DNA of 64,000 nt from Halalkalibacter okhensis (GTDB lineage: Bacteria; Bacillota; Bacilli; Bacillales; Bacillaceae_D): contig NZ_JRJU01000016.1 of NCBI RefSeq assembly GCF_000787375.1, positions 1 through 64,000 of the forward strand, written 5' to 3'. This document shows positions 8,819 to 17,659 of this stretch, one piece after another. A program made the translations under genes and the position numbers. Under the pieces are notes generated by a model that made no database searches, had not been told where the DNA came from, and saw only the letters and a list, made by a program, of their open reading frames with translations. Numbering within the stretch: the first letter of the stretch is position 1; each line of letters opens with the position of its first letter.

Positions 8819-9684
8819 AATAATAATGAAAAAATATTTTTTAATTGTTTAAATTTATAATTAAGATTCGAGAACAGCAAAAGATTTCGATAATAGGTTG
8901 TTGATCTTCTTTTTAGAATGTGAATCAAAAAACTTCCTAAATGAGACACCATTATATATAAACCAACTAACAATAATACAGTTCCTACAAGAAGAATATA
9001 ACCATCTAAATGAGGAGTGTTTTCGAAAGCCATAACATAAAGAAAAAGAAGAGATCCGATCACTATTATAAATCCGACCGATCCTAATATGGGGCTACCT
9101 GCTTTATGATGGTCACACACTCGGTCCTCTTTTAAAATTCGAGTAATTTCTTTATTTCTTGTAACGAAAAGTGTTTTTCCGACCGCAAAACTGAATACTA
9201 AAAGAAAAGCCCCTATTGAAATGAGAAACACGTTGACATTTAGCTGAAACAAAATACCTTTCACATCAATGCTATTCATAATAATTAAGAAGAATAGCCT
9301 AGAAAATACCATACCTGAAATTACACCAATTATAATAGATGTAACTGCTATAATAGCATTTTCAAGCAATAAAATTTTAGTGATATCACGAAATGACATT
9401 CCAAGTGTCATAAACAGCCCAAACTCTTTTTTTCTTCTTTTAATAAATAAGGAATGAGCAAAACTAATGAAGAAAACTGAGAACACAATAAGTGCTACTG
9501 CCGGAACGATCATTACCTCTTGAATCCCTTCAGCCAGTTGTCCTGACTCCGATATCTTTTCATTGAATAGTAGTGAACAAAAAATAAAGTAAATCATAAC
9601 CGAGAAACTGTTCGATAATAAATAAAAGATGTATTTTCGTTTGTTTTGTTTCGCCATTTTCCACACTAGTTGATTAAAAGTCAT
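8815..9684 (-). CDS. N-terminal half of a BceB-like ABC permease (frameshifted)
   Basis: This 289-residue frame begins M-T-F-N-Q-L-V-W-K-M-A like other BceB permeases. It has about six membrane helices, including the first FtsX-type helix bundle (residues 20-180), and stops just after N-Y-K-F-K-Q-L-K-N-I-F, where the family continues into the next helix. In this family the permease itself recognises the peptide antibiotic-lipid complex and signals to the kinase. It overlaps the ATPase gene by 11 bases. See the following half for the frameshift; unless corrected, the transporter is probably non-functional. Confidence 0.82.
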   Translation of the reverse strand: MTFNQLVWKMAKQNKRKYIFYLLSNSFSVMIYFIFCSLLFNEKISESGQLAEGIQEVMIVPAVALIVFSVFFISFAHSLFIKRRKKEFGLFMTLGMSFRDITKILLLENAIIAVTSIIIGVISGMVFSRLFFLIIMNSIDVKGILFQLNVNVFLISIGAFLLVFSFAVGKTLFVTRNKEITRILKEDRVCDHHKAGSPILGSVGFIIVIGSLLFLYVMAFENTPHLDGYILLVGTVLLLVGLYIMVSHLGSFLIHILKRRSTTYYRNLLLFSNLNYKFKQLKNIFSLLL

Positions 9685-10435
9685 GGCTACTTCCTCCTAA
9701 TAAAGCAAGGCTATCCATGATCTGTTCCAAGAATTCTTCTCTGCTTCCTTTTCTCACAATTTTTGAATGAATCCTTCCGTCTTTAATGAACATGACGTTA
9801 TGACAATAGCTTGCAGCAAACACATCATGAGTGACGATTAATATGGTTGTTTGAAAATTATCGACTACTTTTTCGAAGCATTCCATGATTATTTTTGAGG
9901 ACTTTGAGTCTAAATTCCCCGTCGGCTCATCTGCAAAAATAATACTCGGATCGTTTACTAACGCTCTACTTACCGCTGCCCTTTGCTGTTGACCTCCTGA
10001 GATGTTGTAGGGATATTTATCGGCTAGTCCCTCTATCCCAAAAACAGACATGATTTCGCTAGCCTTTTGGTCCATGTAATCACTAGATTTTTTCTCTAAT
10101 ACCATTGGCACTATAATGTTTTCTTTTACTGTTAAACTGTCTAGTAAATTAAATTCTTGAAATACAAAACCAAGTTGCTTTCGCCGGAAAAGCGCTAATT
10201 CGTCCCCGCTCATTTTACTGATTCCATCTCCGTTGATTTGAACAGAACCAGAGGTCGGTTTATCGATTCCGCTCAATATGTTTAATAATGTCGTTTTACC
10301 ACTTCCGGATGGTCCCATAATTGCAAGGAATTCACCTTTTTTTACATTAAGACTCACTCTATCCAAACCAAGAGATGCTCCTTGTCCTCCATCCCCATAT
10401 ACTTTATGCAAATGGTTGGCTTCTAAGATATTCAT
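9674..10435 (-). CDS. ABC transporter ATPase, BceA-like
   Basis: The 253-residue ATPase has a complete nucleotide-binding domain: Walker A G-P-S-G-S-G-K-T at 41-48, Q-loop F-Q-E-F-N-L-L at about 92-98, signature S-G-G-Q-Q-Q-R at 146-152, Walker B I-I-F-A-D-E at 165-170 and switch H-D in V-T-H-D. It belongs to the MacB/LolD/BceA group. It is followed by the permease gene with an overlap and preceded by a two-component pair, the standard arrangement of peptide-antibiotic detoxification modules. The true substrate cannot be told from sequence. Confidence 0.9.
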   Translation of the reverse strand: MNILEANHLHKVYGDGGQGASLGLDRVSLNVKKGEFLAIMGPSGSGKTTLLNILSGIDKPTSGSVQINGDGISKMSGDELALFRRKQLGFVFQEFNLLDSLTVKENIIVPMVLEKKSSDYMDQKASEIMSVFGIEGLADKYPYNISGGQQQRAAVSRALVNDPSIIFADEPTGNLDSKSSKIIMECFEKVVDNFQTTILIVTHDVFAASYCHNVMFIKDGRIHSKIVRKGSREEFLEQIMDSLALLGGSSHDF

Positions 10436-10503
10436 AACAATCCCCCCTTTCTCTAAGTTAATCGTTTATCCATTCTTTAACCATCGTTAAACCTTAAAAT
10501 ACC

Positions 10504-11523
10504 TTACAGTTTTGTAAGGTATCTAATGGTCACTTCTGTTCCTTTTGTCGCTTCTGAATGTATCGTTATTTTTTGTCCAAGTTTAGTCGCTATTTGCTTA
10601 CAAAGATACAGACCAATCCCTGATGAATTATAATAGGCCCTTCCGTTATCACCAGTGAAAAAAGGTTCAAAAACTCTATCTAAATCGTATGTTGGAATAC
10701 CAATTCCCTCGTCTTTTAACACTAGATTTATATAGTCGCCTTCTTCCTCAATTTTAAAGTATATTTTTTTATTTCCTTTACGACTGCTTGAATATTTAAT
10801 CGCATTTGAGATTACTTGTTCAAGTATTGCTTCATTCCACTTACCATCCGTAATGACTTGTACATTCTTTTCATTTTCGATTACAGGAAAAACCCGATTA
10901 TAAATAAATTCACTTTTTCTGGAGTTAATAACCTTTCTTAGAGAAGAAAGTAAGTTTACTTGTTGAGGTTCAAAGTCATTCTCAAAACTCTCCATGCGTA
11001 TCATTGTTAATCCTTGCTCTATACTATTATGTAATCGTTTATTTTCTTGTTTAATACGTGAAAATGCTTCAGTGAAACGCCCTTCTTCATTTACCTTTGT
11101 ATGCTGCTCTACTATTAACTCAATTACAGAAACGGGTGCTTTTAAATTGTGCATCAAATGAGATAGGAGATAGATTCTTTCTTTATTATTTTCCTTTAAT
11201 TCATTTATCTCTTGGTTAAAACCAAAGTTAAATTTTGTAACAAGCTTCTTTATTACTATTTGCTCTTCTGTAATTGGTTTAAGCTCTAGATTTTCGCCAT
11301 CTAATAATAGCAATACCTTTTTATTGAATGGATAATACCGTGACCATTCAATCAGTAAAAGAACAATAAGGAGAAATAAGCCAATAAAGATTGGATATAG
11401 GAGTTCGCTGTTTGCAGGTTGACTTAGATGAAAAAATAAAATGATAAAGATTATGCTTACTGAATAAATAGTAATTAGTAATAACTTATCTTTTAAAAAG
11501 TTGATTAAGATCCTTTTGTACAT
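10504..11523 (-). CDS. Intramembrane-sensing histidine kinase, BceS-like
   Basis: The 339-residue kinase has two closely spaced membrane helices (about 13-31 and 42-59) with almost no extracellular loop, the hallmark of BceS-type kinases that sense through their ABC permease. The dimerisation domain carries the phospho-accepting His125 in H-N-L-K-A-P-V. The ATPase domain has the D-E-G-I-G-I-P G1 box, F-E-P-F-F and G-I-G-L-Y-L. It lies 4 bases downstream of the regulator gene and upstream of the ABC genes. If the permease is really broken, this kinase has lost its sensor partner. Confidence 0.9.
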   Translation of the reverse strand: MYKRILINFLKDKLLLITIYSVSIIFIILFFHLSQPANSELLYPIFIGLFLLIVLLLIEWSRYYPFNKKVLLLLDGENLELKPITEEQIVIKKLVTKFNFGFNQEINELKENNKERIYLLSHLMHNLKAPVSVIELIVEQHTKVNEEGRFTEAFSRIKQENKRLHNSIEQGLTMIRMESFENDFEPQQVNLLSSLRKVINSRKSEFIYNRVFPVIENEKNVQVITDGKWNEAILEQVISNAIKYSSSRKGNKKIYFKIEEEGDYINLVLKDEGIGIPTYDLDRVFEPFFTGDNGRAYYNSSGIGLYLCKQIATKLGQKITIHSEATKGTEVTIRYLTKL

Positions 11524-11527
11524 TTAA

Positions 11528-12226
11528 TCACCCTAACAATGATTGATACTGTAGTTTATATCCGACCCCACGTTTGCTTTTAATCATATCTGACAAACCA
11601 AGGTTAGCTAATTTCTGTTTAATCCTTGTAATATTAACTGTTAAAGTATTATCATCTACAAATGTAATGTCATCCCAAACTTCTTCGATCAGTTCCTCTC
11701 TAGTTACATATCTATCTTTATTTTCAATAAATTTCTTCAGCAGCTTACATTCGTTTTTACTAAGTTCTATAGAATTGCTTCGATATGTTATTGTTAATGT
11801 TGTTTCATCAAGCTTAAGATCACCTATTGAAAAGACCAACGAAGACTCATTTAATGAATATTCTCCGTAAACTCTTCGAATAGTCGCTTTTATTTTCGAA
11901 TGTAATAGATCAAAAGTCAATGGTTTCGTTATATAATCATCTGCCCCTAATTCAATAGCCATAATTTGGTCCATTTCTGCACTCCTTGCTGACATAATGA
12001 TGATGGGAACCATTGATAGCTTTCGTATACTTTTACATAGAAAATAGCCATCATAGTAGGGCAAATTAATATCAAGTAAAACAAGATCTGGTTTTACACT
12101 AATAAAGTCATCTAGAATGGTTTTAAAGTCTTGCTGTTGAACTATATCGTATTCATACCGTTCAAGACACTCTTTTATTAGATTGCTTAATTCCTTGTCA
12201 TCTTCAATAAGCATAATTTTATACAT
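11528..12226 (-). CDS. OmpR-family response regulator, BceR-like
   Basis: A receiver domain (residues 1-115, phosphorylated Asp52 in L-L-D-I-N-L-P, acidic pair E-D-D at 8-10, Lys in T-K-P) is joined to a winged-helix DNA-binding domain. The open frame is 14 codons longer upstream. The ATG at 12226 is chosen because GGGGGAA lies about 6 bases before it and M-Y-K-I-M-L-I-E-D-D is the normal family N terminus. It pairs with the kinase just downstream and presumably activates the ABC genes; no operator was identified. Confidence 0.9.
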   Translation of the reverse strand: MYKIMLIEDDKELSNLIKECLERYEYDIVQQQDFKTILDDFISVKPDLVLLDINLPYYDGYFLCKSIRKLSMVPIIIMSARSAEMDQIMAIELGADDYITKPLTFDLLHSKIKATIRRVYGEYSLNESSLVFSIGDLKLDETTLTITYRSNSIELSKNECKLLKKFIENKDRYVTREELIEEVWDDITFVDDNTLTVNITRIKQKLANLGLSDMIKSKRGVGYKLQYQSLLG

Positions 12227-12258
12227 TGAGCATTCCCCCATCCTTATTCGTGTATTAA

Positions 12259-12705
12259 TCAGAACCATCCAAAGAAATTAGTCATTATAATAGAAACGAA
12301 TAAGATTATATAAAACACTAATTGGCTCAAAGTAAATACATATAGTTTTTTATTTTCTACATATTTCCACTCCATATATACTCGAGTCAACCCTAACAGT
12401 CCAGTTGAAATCATCAATATGTAACCAGGTTTAAATAGCAAAAGCTCGTCCATATAGTCTTTCTGAATGTTAATCATATATCCTAGGATCAACCAGAGAA
12501 TAGTTACACTTGTTATGATCCTATGAATCTTTTTATGATTTCCATTAATGAAATCATATGCGTTTAACTCCCCTTTCTCCAATCTCAATATAGTTCTAAT
12601 AACTACACGAAATACAATAATTAACAGAATAACAAACAATATCAAAATAATTAACTTATACCAAAACATTGGTTCTACACCATACCATAATATGTTCAAG
12701 CTCAT
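12259..12705 (-). CDS. DUF4181-like integral membrane protein
   Basis: This small protein of 148 residues has four predicted membrane helices (about 13-37, 64-80, 90-106 and 125-145). The pattern E-W-K-Y-x5-K-x-Y after the third helix resembles the DUF4181 family of Bacillus membrane proteins; I am moderately sure of that assignment. Function is unknown. It is the first gene of the AT-rich minus-strand operon, 32 bases ahead of the response regulator, so it may be co-expressed with the resistance module. TAGGGAAG precedes the start. Confidence 0.72.
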   Translation of the reverse strand: MSLNILWYGVEPMFWYKLIILILFVILLIIVFRVVIRTILRLEKGELNAYDFINGNHKKIHRIITSVTILWLILGYMINIQKDYMDELLLFKPGYILMISTGLLGLTRVYMEWKYVENKKLYVFTLSQLVFYIILFVSIIMTNFFGWF

Positions 12706-12872
12706 TCACTTCCCTACCAAATTCAATCTTAGCTTTATAGTATCCTTACATTTTTGAATAACACTCCCTTGTAATTATACATAAAATCCCATTATTGTTT
12801 CGGAAAATGCGAGCTAATTTTAGCTTTTACATAAGTATTCGACCTTGTTTGGGATCAGTCCAATGTAAAAGA

Positions 12873-12894
12873 CCAAATCACATGTGTGATTTGG
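12873..12894. other. Perfect 10-bp palindrome in the operon-tyrS gap
   Basis: Arms 12873-12882 and 12885-12894 pair perfectly around a 2-nt centre. No T-tract follows on either strand. It lies about 170 bases upstream of the minus-strand module, so an operator or cruciform is as likely as a terminator. The rest of 12706-13078 holds no gene. Confidence 0.5.
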
Positions 12895-13026
12895 CCCTGG
12901 ATTAAACGTATTTGTTTTTTGTAAACAGGTTGGGCTTTTTCTTATAAGTGCCTTCCTTGCTCTTCTCCACCCTTTTGAGTCTTCAACTCGCCTATGAGTG
13001 CCCTTCTCTCTCTTCTCGCGACAATT

Positions 13027-13055
13027 GGTCCTTCACACCCTTGCAATGAAGGACC
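13027..13055 (-). terminator. Possible tyrS terminator hairpin
   Basis: A 9-bp stem (13027-13035 with 13047-13055) with an 11-nt loop starts 24 bases beyond the tyrS stop. The downstream minus-strand sequence is not T-rich, so termination may be weak. Confidence 0.5.
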
Positions 13056-13078
13056 GCTCCTCTCTCAACCTTGTCTAT

Positions 13079-14323
13079 TTATTTAGTCAGTTTCATAAAT
13101 TTGCGTTTTCCTACTTGAAGAATGAGCCCATCTTCAATTTCCACTTGGAGTTGAACATCTTCAACTTTCTCTTCGTTGATTTTTACACCGCCATTTTGAA
13201 TCATTCTACGCGCTTCTCCTTTCGAAGCTTGCATTTTTAATTCAACTAGTAAATCAACGATCCAAATAGGAGAGTCCCCTTCCCACTTTGTTTCGGGAAT
13301 ATCTGTTGGAAGCGAGCGCTTCTGGAAAACTGTCTGGAAATAGCTTTTTGCCTCTTCAGCTGCTTCTTTTCCATGATACATCTCCACAAAAAGCGCTCCT
13401 AGATTCATTTTCGCATCTCTCGGGTGTACACTGCCATCTGCTAATCCAGCTTCTAGCTTATCAATTTCATCCATTGATAAGTCTGTTGCTAGTTTGTAGT
13501 ATTTAATCATTAACTCATCTGGAATGGACATAGATTTACCAAAAATTTCATTCGGTGCTTCATCGATCCCAATATAGTTATTTAATGACTTAGACATCTT
13601 TCGTTCTCCATCAAGCCCTTCAATTAAAGGCAATGTCAACGCTACTTGTTTCTCTTTTCCATAAGCTTCTTGCAACGTTCTTCCCATGAGAAGGTTAAAC
13701 TTCTGGTCCGTTCCTCCGACTTCAATATCTGTATCTAGTGCAACGGAATCATAGCCTTGCATGAGTGGATAGAAAAATTCATGGACAGAAATAGGCTGAC
13801 CTGACTTGTAACGTTTTTCAAAATCATCACGCTCTAACATTCTAGCAACTGTCATATTCGCAGCAAGCTTTACAACATCTTCAAACTGTAATGGCTTTAA
13901 CCATTCTGAGTTGTAATAGATTGTTACTTTGTTCATATCGAGAATTTTGCCGTATTGCTCGACATAAGTCTCTGCATTTTTCTTTACTTCTTCATCTGTT
14001 AACTGCTTACGCGTCTCAGATTTCCCTGTTGGGTCGCCAATTCGACCAGTAAAATCCCCAATCAACATTTGAATCTCATGTCCTAGTTCTTGAAACTGAC
14101 GCAATTTATGAAGGGGAACCGTATGCCCAATATGGACATCTGGTGCTGAAGGATCCATTCCTAACTTAATTTTTAGAGGCTTTCTTGTTACGACGGACTT
14201 TTCAATCTTCTTTCTAAAATCAGCTTCTGGAACGATTTCAACAACACCACGTTGTAAATATGCCAGTTGTCGCTCTACTTCGGCTTGCTCGGCTTCTGTT
14301 AATGTAAATTCTTTTTCCATCAT
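13079..14323 (-). CDS. tyrS: Tyrosyl-tRNA synthetase (TyrZ-type)
   Basis: The enzyme charges tRNA-Tyr. The 414-residue protein has the class I signatures H-I-G-H at 64-67 and K-M-S-K-S at 242-246, and a C-terminal S4-like RNA-binding domain from about 345. The active-site region [14 protein letters not shown] resembles the TyrZ subgroup more than the B. subtilis housekeeping TyrS, which has A-D-P-T-A-D-S-L-H-I-G-H at that place. The locus (after rpsD, before acsA) is that of B. subtilis tyrS, so the gene type appears exchanged in place. Expression is controlled by an upstream T-box. Confidence 0.95.
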   Translation of the reverse strand: MMEKEFTLTEAEQAEVERQLAYLQRGVVEIVPEADFRKKIEKSVVTRKPLKIKLGMDPSAPDVHIGHTVPLHKLRQFQELGHEIQMLIGDFTGRIGDPTGKSETRKQLTDEEVKKNAETYVEQYGKILDMNKVTIYYNSEWLKPLQFEDVVKLAANMTVARMLERDDFEKRYKSGQPISVHEFFYPLMQGYDSVALDTDIEVGGTDQKFNLLMGRTLQEAYGKEKQVALTLPLIEGLDGERKMSKSLNNYIGIDEAPNEIFGKSMSIPDELMIKYYKLATDLSMDEIDKLEAGLADGSVHPRDAKMNLGALFVEMYHGKEAAEEAKSYFQTVFQKRSLPTDIPETKWEGDSPIWIVDLLVELKMQASKGEARRMIQNGGVKINEEKVEDVQLQVEIEDGLILQVGKRKFMKLTK

Positions 14324-14350
14324 TCATACCCCATTCTATTTTTTTATATA

Positions 14351-14612
14351 AAAAAAGACCTCATCCCTAAATAAGGGACGAGGTCTTCGCGTTACCACCC
14401 TTGTTGAATAGAACCATGCATAGTTCTCTTTATATGCATAATTTTCTATCCCACTTCATTTATTTAACGGTGTACCCGTTCTTTGCTTATCACAAAGAAA
14501 GCTCCTGATTGTAATTCATCCTAACCTTATGTGCTAATTCACACCATCCATTAGCTCTCTTGTACAGGGAAGATAAGGACTACTTCGATCATTCTTCGCT
14601 TTTTTTATATTT
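14351..14612 (-). promoter_or_regulatory. T-box riboswitch (Tyr specifier) of tyrS
   Basis: On the minus strand the conserved T-box sequence GGGTGGTAACGCG lies at 14400-14388, directly before a strong terminator (arms about 14357-14368 and 14375-14386, then a T-run). Stem I is closed by AGAGAGCU pairing with AGCUUUCU, and the specifier loop just 5' of the latter contains GAAUUACAAU, with UAC (Tyr) at 14513-14511. Uncharged tRNA-Tyr should stabilise the antiterminator and permit tyrS transcription. Confidence 0.93.
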
Positions 14613-14725
14613 AATTTCAATGTTTCTTTTTTATCATAACAAAATGATATTGTCAATCCTATTTATACCATATCGACATTCGACACCGTATGATATAATA
14701 TTTACGGATATATGGGAGGTTTGCT

Positions 14726-17512
14726 ATGAATAATAACGAATCATCATTTATAGAGAAGCTTAAAAGGCTTCCGCGAACATTACATGAGTTAAAAGTATTT
14801 CGTAAGATCGGCATTACATACCAAGTGTTTTGGAACTTATTTTTAGTATTCTTACTTGTCGGATGTATGACGCTCTTCTTTATTGGCGGAACTGCAGCTG
14901 GTTATTTCGCAGCATTAGTCAAAGATGAACCATTGCAATCAGCCGATGAAATGCGAACACAAATTTATGATTATGAAGAAACAAGTGTCGCCTACTTTGC
15001 TGATGATCGGTACTTAGGTGAATTGCCTTCTGACATTGAACGTTACCAAGTTGCATTAGAGGACATATCTTCACATCTAAAAAATGCCATTATCGCAACA
15101 GAAGATGAGTATTTTTACGAACACGAAGGTGTTGTGCCTAAAGCAATTATGCGTGCAACATTCCAAGAATTCGCTAACTCCTCCTTACAAACAGGCGGAA
15201 GTACACTAACTCAACAGCTAGTCAAAAATCAGATTTTAACCAGCGAGGTTTCTTTCGATCGTAAAGCTACCGAAATCTTACTTGCTATGCGCTTGGAACA
15301 CTTTTTAGAAAAAGATGAAATTCTAGAAGCGTACCTAAACATCGTTCCATTTGGACGAAATTCTTCTGGCCGTCAAATTGCTGGAGTTCAAGCAGCAGCA
15401 AATGGCATATTTGGGGTAGATGCCAGTGATTTGTCTATTCCGCAAGCAGCCTATATTGCTGGTTTGCCACAAAGTCCGTTTGGGTATACCCCTTTCTTAC
15501 CTGGTGGCGAAGTAAAAGAAAACCTAGACCCAAGCATGAACCGAATGAGAACGGTTCTTTCAAGAATGCATGAGTCTGGTTTTATATCAGAAGAAGAACT
15601 AGAAGATGCCCTTAGTTATGACATCGCAGGTGATTTCACGGAAAGAACACCGGCTCCAATCGAGAAATATCCGTATTTAACGAATGAAGTGTTAAGCCGT
15701 GCAGCAGATGTATTAGCAGAGCAAATGTTAAATGACAGTGAACAAGATCTTGCAGAACTGAGTACAGAAGAGCTTCTTGAAGTGGAAGAAACGTATAAAC
15801 AGGAAGCTAGAACGGCATTAAGAAATAATGGTTATCATATTCACACAACTATTGACGAAGATATTTATAATGCCATGCAAGATGCTGTTAAAACAGATAA
15901 CCTTTTTGGACCTGAGAAAAACGGTCAACAAGAAGAAGTCGGTGCTGTATTAATTGAAAATCACACCGGAGCCATTAAAGGCTTTGTTGGTGGTCGTGAG
16001 GAAGTATACGGAAGAGAATTTAACCGAGCTACTGGTGCATATAGACAAAATGGCTCTACCATGAAGCCATTACTAGCCTATGCTCCAGCCTTGGATATTG
16101 GAGCTATTCAACCAGGAATTGTCGTTCCAGATATTCCAACAAATTATCCTAATGGTGGTCGACCTATTACAAACTTTGATAACGGACATCAAGGATTGGT
16201 TTCGGTTAGACAATCTCTTGCAAGATCACGAAACATCCCAGCTGTTCGTTCATTCTTAATGGTACCACATGACCAATCTCGAGATATTTTACAAAAGCTA
16301 GGATTTGAACTTAATAGTGCTGAGCCTTATCCATCAGCTCCACTTGGTTCAACAGATAACAACGTAACCGTTGAACAAAACACGAATGCGTATGCTACTT
16401 TTGCTAATGGTGGAAAATTCGTCAAATCCTATATGATTGAAAAGATTGAAACAGCAGACGGAGAAGTAATTTATGAGCATGAACCTTCTGAAGTAGATGT
16501 GTTCAGCCCTCAAGCCTCTTACCTTACGTTAGATATGCTTAGAGACGTATTAAAATCAGGAGGAACGGCAAGTACTTTACCAAGAAGACTAAACTTCTCT
16601 GCTGATTGGGCTGGAAAAACAGGTACGACTAGTAATACGCGTGATTCGTGGTTCGTTGGTACAAATCCAAATGTGACATTAGGAGTCTGGATTGGGTACG
16701 ACAGAGGAGAACAAATCTCTACTACGGTTAACGGATTACGATATGGACCAAGAACACAACAAATTTGGGCTAATATCGCTAATGCAGCCCACAGTCAAAA
16801 TCCAGAGCTAATGGCTCCAGGTGAACGCTTTGCACGCCCTGATGGGATTGTATCTCGTTCGATTTGTAGTTTAACTGGGCTTCTCCCATCATCTATCTGT
16901 CAACAAGCAGGACTTGTAACAACCGATTTATTTGATGCGAGATTTGTTCCAAGTAAAACAGATGATAGTTTAGAAAGTGCCCGCTATGTAACAATTAACG
17001 GAAAGAACTTTTTAGCCCTATCGAACACTCCTTCTGAATTTACCCAAGAAGGCGTAATGGTTTCAGATGACATTTCAGGGATTGGCGACATTTCGAAGTA
17101 CCTACCAGACAATATGAAGAACTTAATTCCAGATAAAAAAGCTCCAGACAATGGAAACACTCCCGGTGCTGTAAGTGGAGTCAAGTTAAGCAGTGATAAA
17201 CTATCATGGTCTAAACACTCAGATAGTGATATTGTTGGGTACCGAATTTACAGAGCTGAAAACGAAAGTACAGATTACCGTTTATACAATCACGTTAGAG
17301 GAAATGAATCTACCACTTTTAATGTGAACGGGAAAAACTACTCTTATTACGTTACGGCAGTTGATGCAGCCGGACGTGAATCTTCTGCTTCTTCAATCGT
17401 AGAAGGAAAGAATTATTCTCCTGAACCGGAACCAGAAGAAAAAGAAGAGGATGAGGATAAAGAAGATAAAGAGGACAAAGAGGACGAAAAAGACGAAGAG
17501 GATGACGATTAA
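14726..17512 (+). CDS. Class A penicillin-binding protein (PBP1A family)
   Basis: A bifunctional peptidoglycan synthase of 928 residues. It has a short cytoplasmic tail, one membrane helix (about 36-63), a GT51 glycosyltransferase domain (about 95-270, general base Glu126 in A-T-E-D-E-Y-F-Y) and a transpeptidase domain with Ser444-x-x-Lys447, Ser501-x-Asn503 and Lys631-Thr-Gly. After it come a fibronectin-III-like domain (about 810-890) and a highly acidic Asp/Glu/Lys tail of some 30 residues, both outside the membrane. The acidic tail may reflect adaptation of exported proteins to high pH or salt. GGGAGG lies 8 bases before the ATG. It is not next to tyrS in B. subtilis. Confidence 0.93.
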   Translation: MNNNESSFIEKLKRLPRTLHELKVFRKIGITYQVFWNLFLVFLLVGCMTLFFIGGTAAGYFAALVKDEPLQSADEMRTQIYDYEETSVAYFADDRYLGELPSDIERYQVALEDISSHLKNAIIATEDEYFYEHEGVVPKAIMRATFQEFANSSLQTGGSTLTQQLVKNQILTSEVSFDRKATEILLAMRLEHFLEKDEILEAYLNIVPFGRNSSGRQIAGVQAAANGIFGVDASDLSIPQAAYIAGLPQSPFGYTPFLPGGEVKENLDPSMNRMRTVLSRMHESGFISEEELEDALSYDIAGDFTERTPAPIEKYPYLTNEVLSRAADVLAEQMLNDSEQDLAELSTEELLEVEETYKQEARTALRNNGYHIHTTIDEDIYNAMQDAVKTDNLFGPEKNGQQEEVGAVLIENHTGAIKGFVGGREEVYGREFNRATGAYRQNGSTMKPLLAYAPALDIGAIQPGIVVPDIPTNYPNGGRPITNFDNGHQGLVSVRQSLARSRNIPAVRSFLMVPHDQSRDILQKLGFELNSAEPYPSAPLGSTDNNVTVEQNTNAYATFANGGKFVKSYMIEKIETADGEVIYEHEPSEVDVFSPQASYLTLDMLRDVLKSGGTASTLPRRLNFSADWAGKTGTTSNTRDSWFVGTNPNVTLGVWIGYDRGEQISTTVNGLRYGPRTQQIWANIANAAHSQNPELMAPGERFARPDGIVSRSICSLTGLLPSSICQQAGLVTTDLFDARFVPSKTDDSLESARYVTINGKNFLALSNTPSEFTQEGVMVSDDISGIGDISKYLPDNMKNLIPDKKAPDNGNTPGAVSGVKLSSDKLSWSKHSDSDIVGYRIYRAENESTDYRLYNHVRGNESTTFNVNGKNYSYYVTAVDAAGRESSASSIVEGKNYSPEPEPEEKEEDEDKEDKEDKEDEKDEEDDD

Positions 17513-17555
17513 TCCTCATTGTATCCGACAACAAACGTCTATCTCAAATTTTCAC

Positions 17556-17590
17556 ATGCACCCCAAACTATTGGTGGTGCATTTTTTTAT
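17556..17590 (+). terminator. Terminator after the penicillin-binding protein gene
   Basis: A 7-bp stem (17556-17562 with 17576-17582) with a 13-nt loop runs into seven T residues. Confidence 0.85.
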
Positions 17591-17605
17591 ATAAAACGTT
17601 AAAGC

Positions 17606-17632
17606 TGAAACGATTCTCTCGTTTTTATCGTT
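17606..17632 (+). promoter_or_regulatory. Possible ECF-sigma promoter
   Basis: TGAAAC at 17606-17611 and CGTT at 17629-17632 are 17 bases apart, close to the TGAAAC-N16/17-CGT pattern of Bacillus sigma-W/M promoters. It is 28 bases before the start of a secreted protein and beside a cell-wall synthase. The last base differs from the usual CGTA/CGTC. Confidence 0.45.
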
Positions 17633-17659
17633 CTATAAGTAGATATAAGGAGTGATATT

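Noticed and set aside
8815-8850. Programmed ribosomal frameshifting in the split permease
   Set aside because: The A6-TA-T6 context is slippery, but there is no known recoding in this family and no clear stimulatory structure; mutation or sequencing error is simpler.
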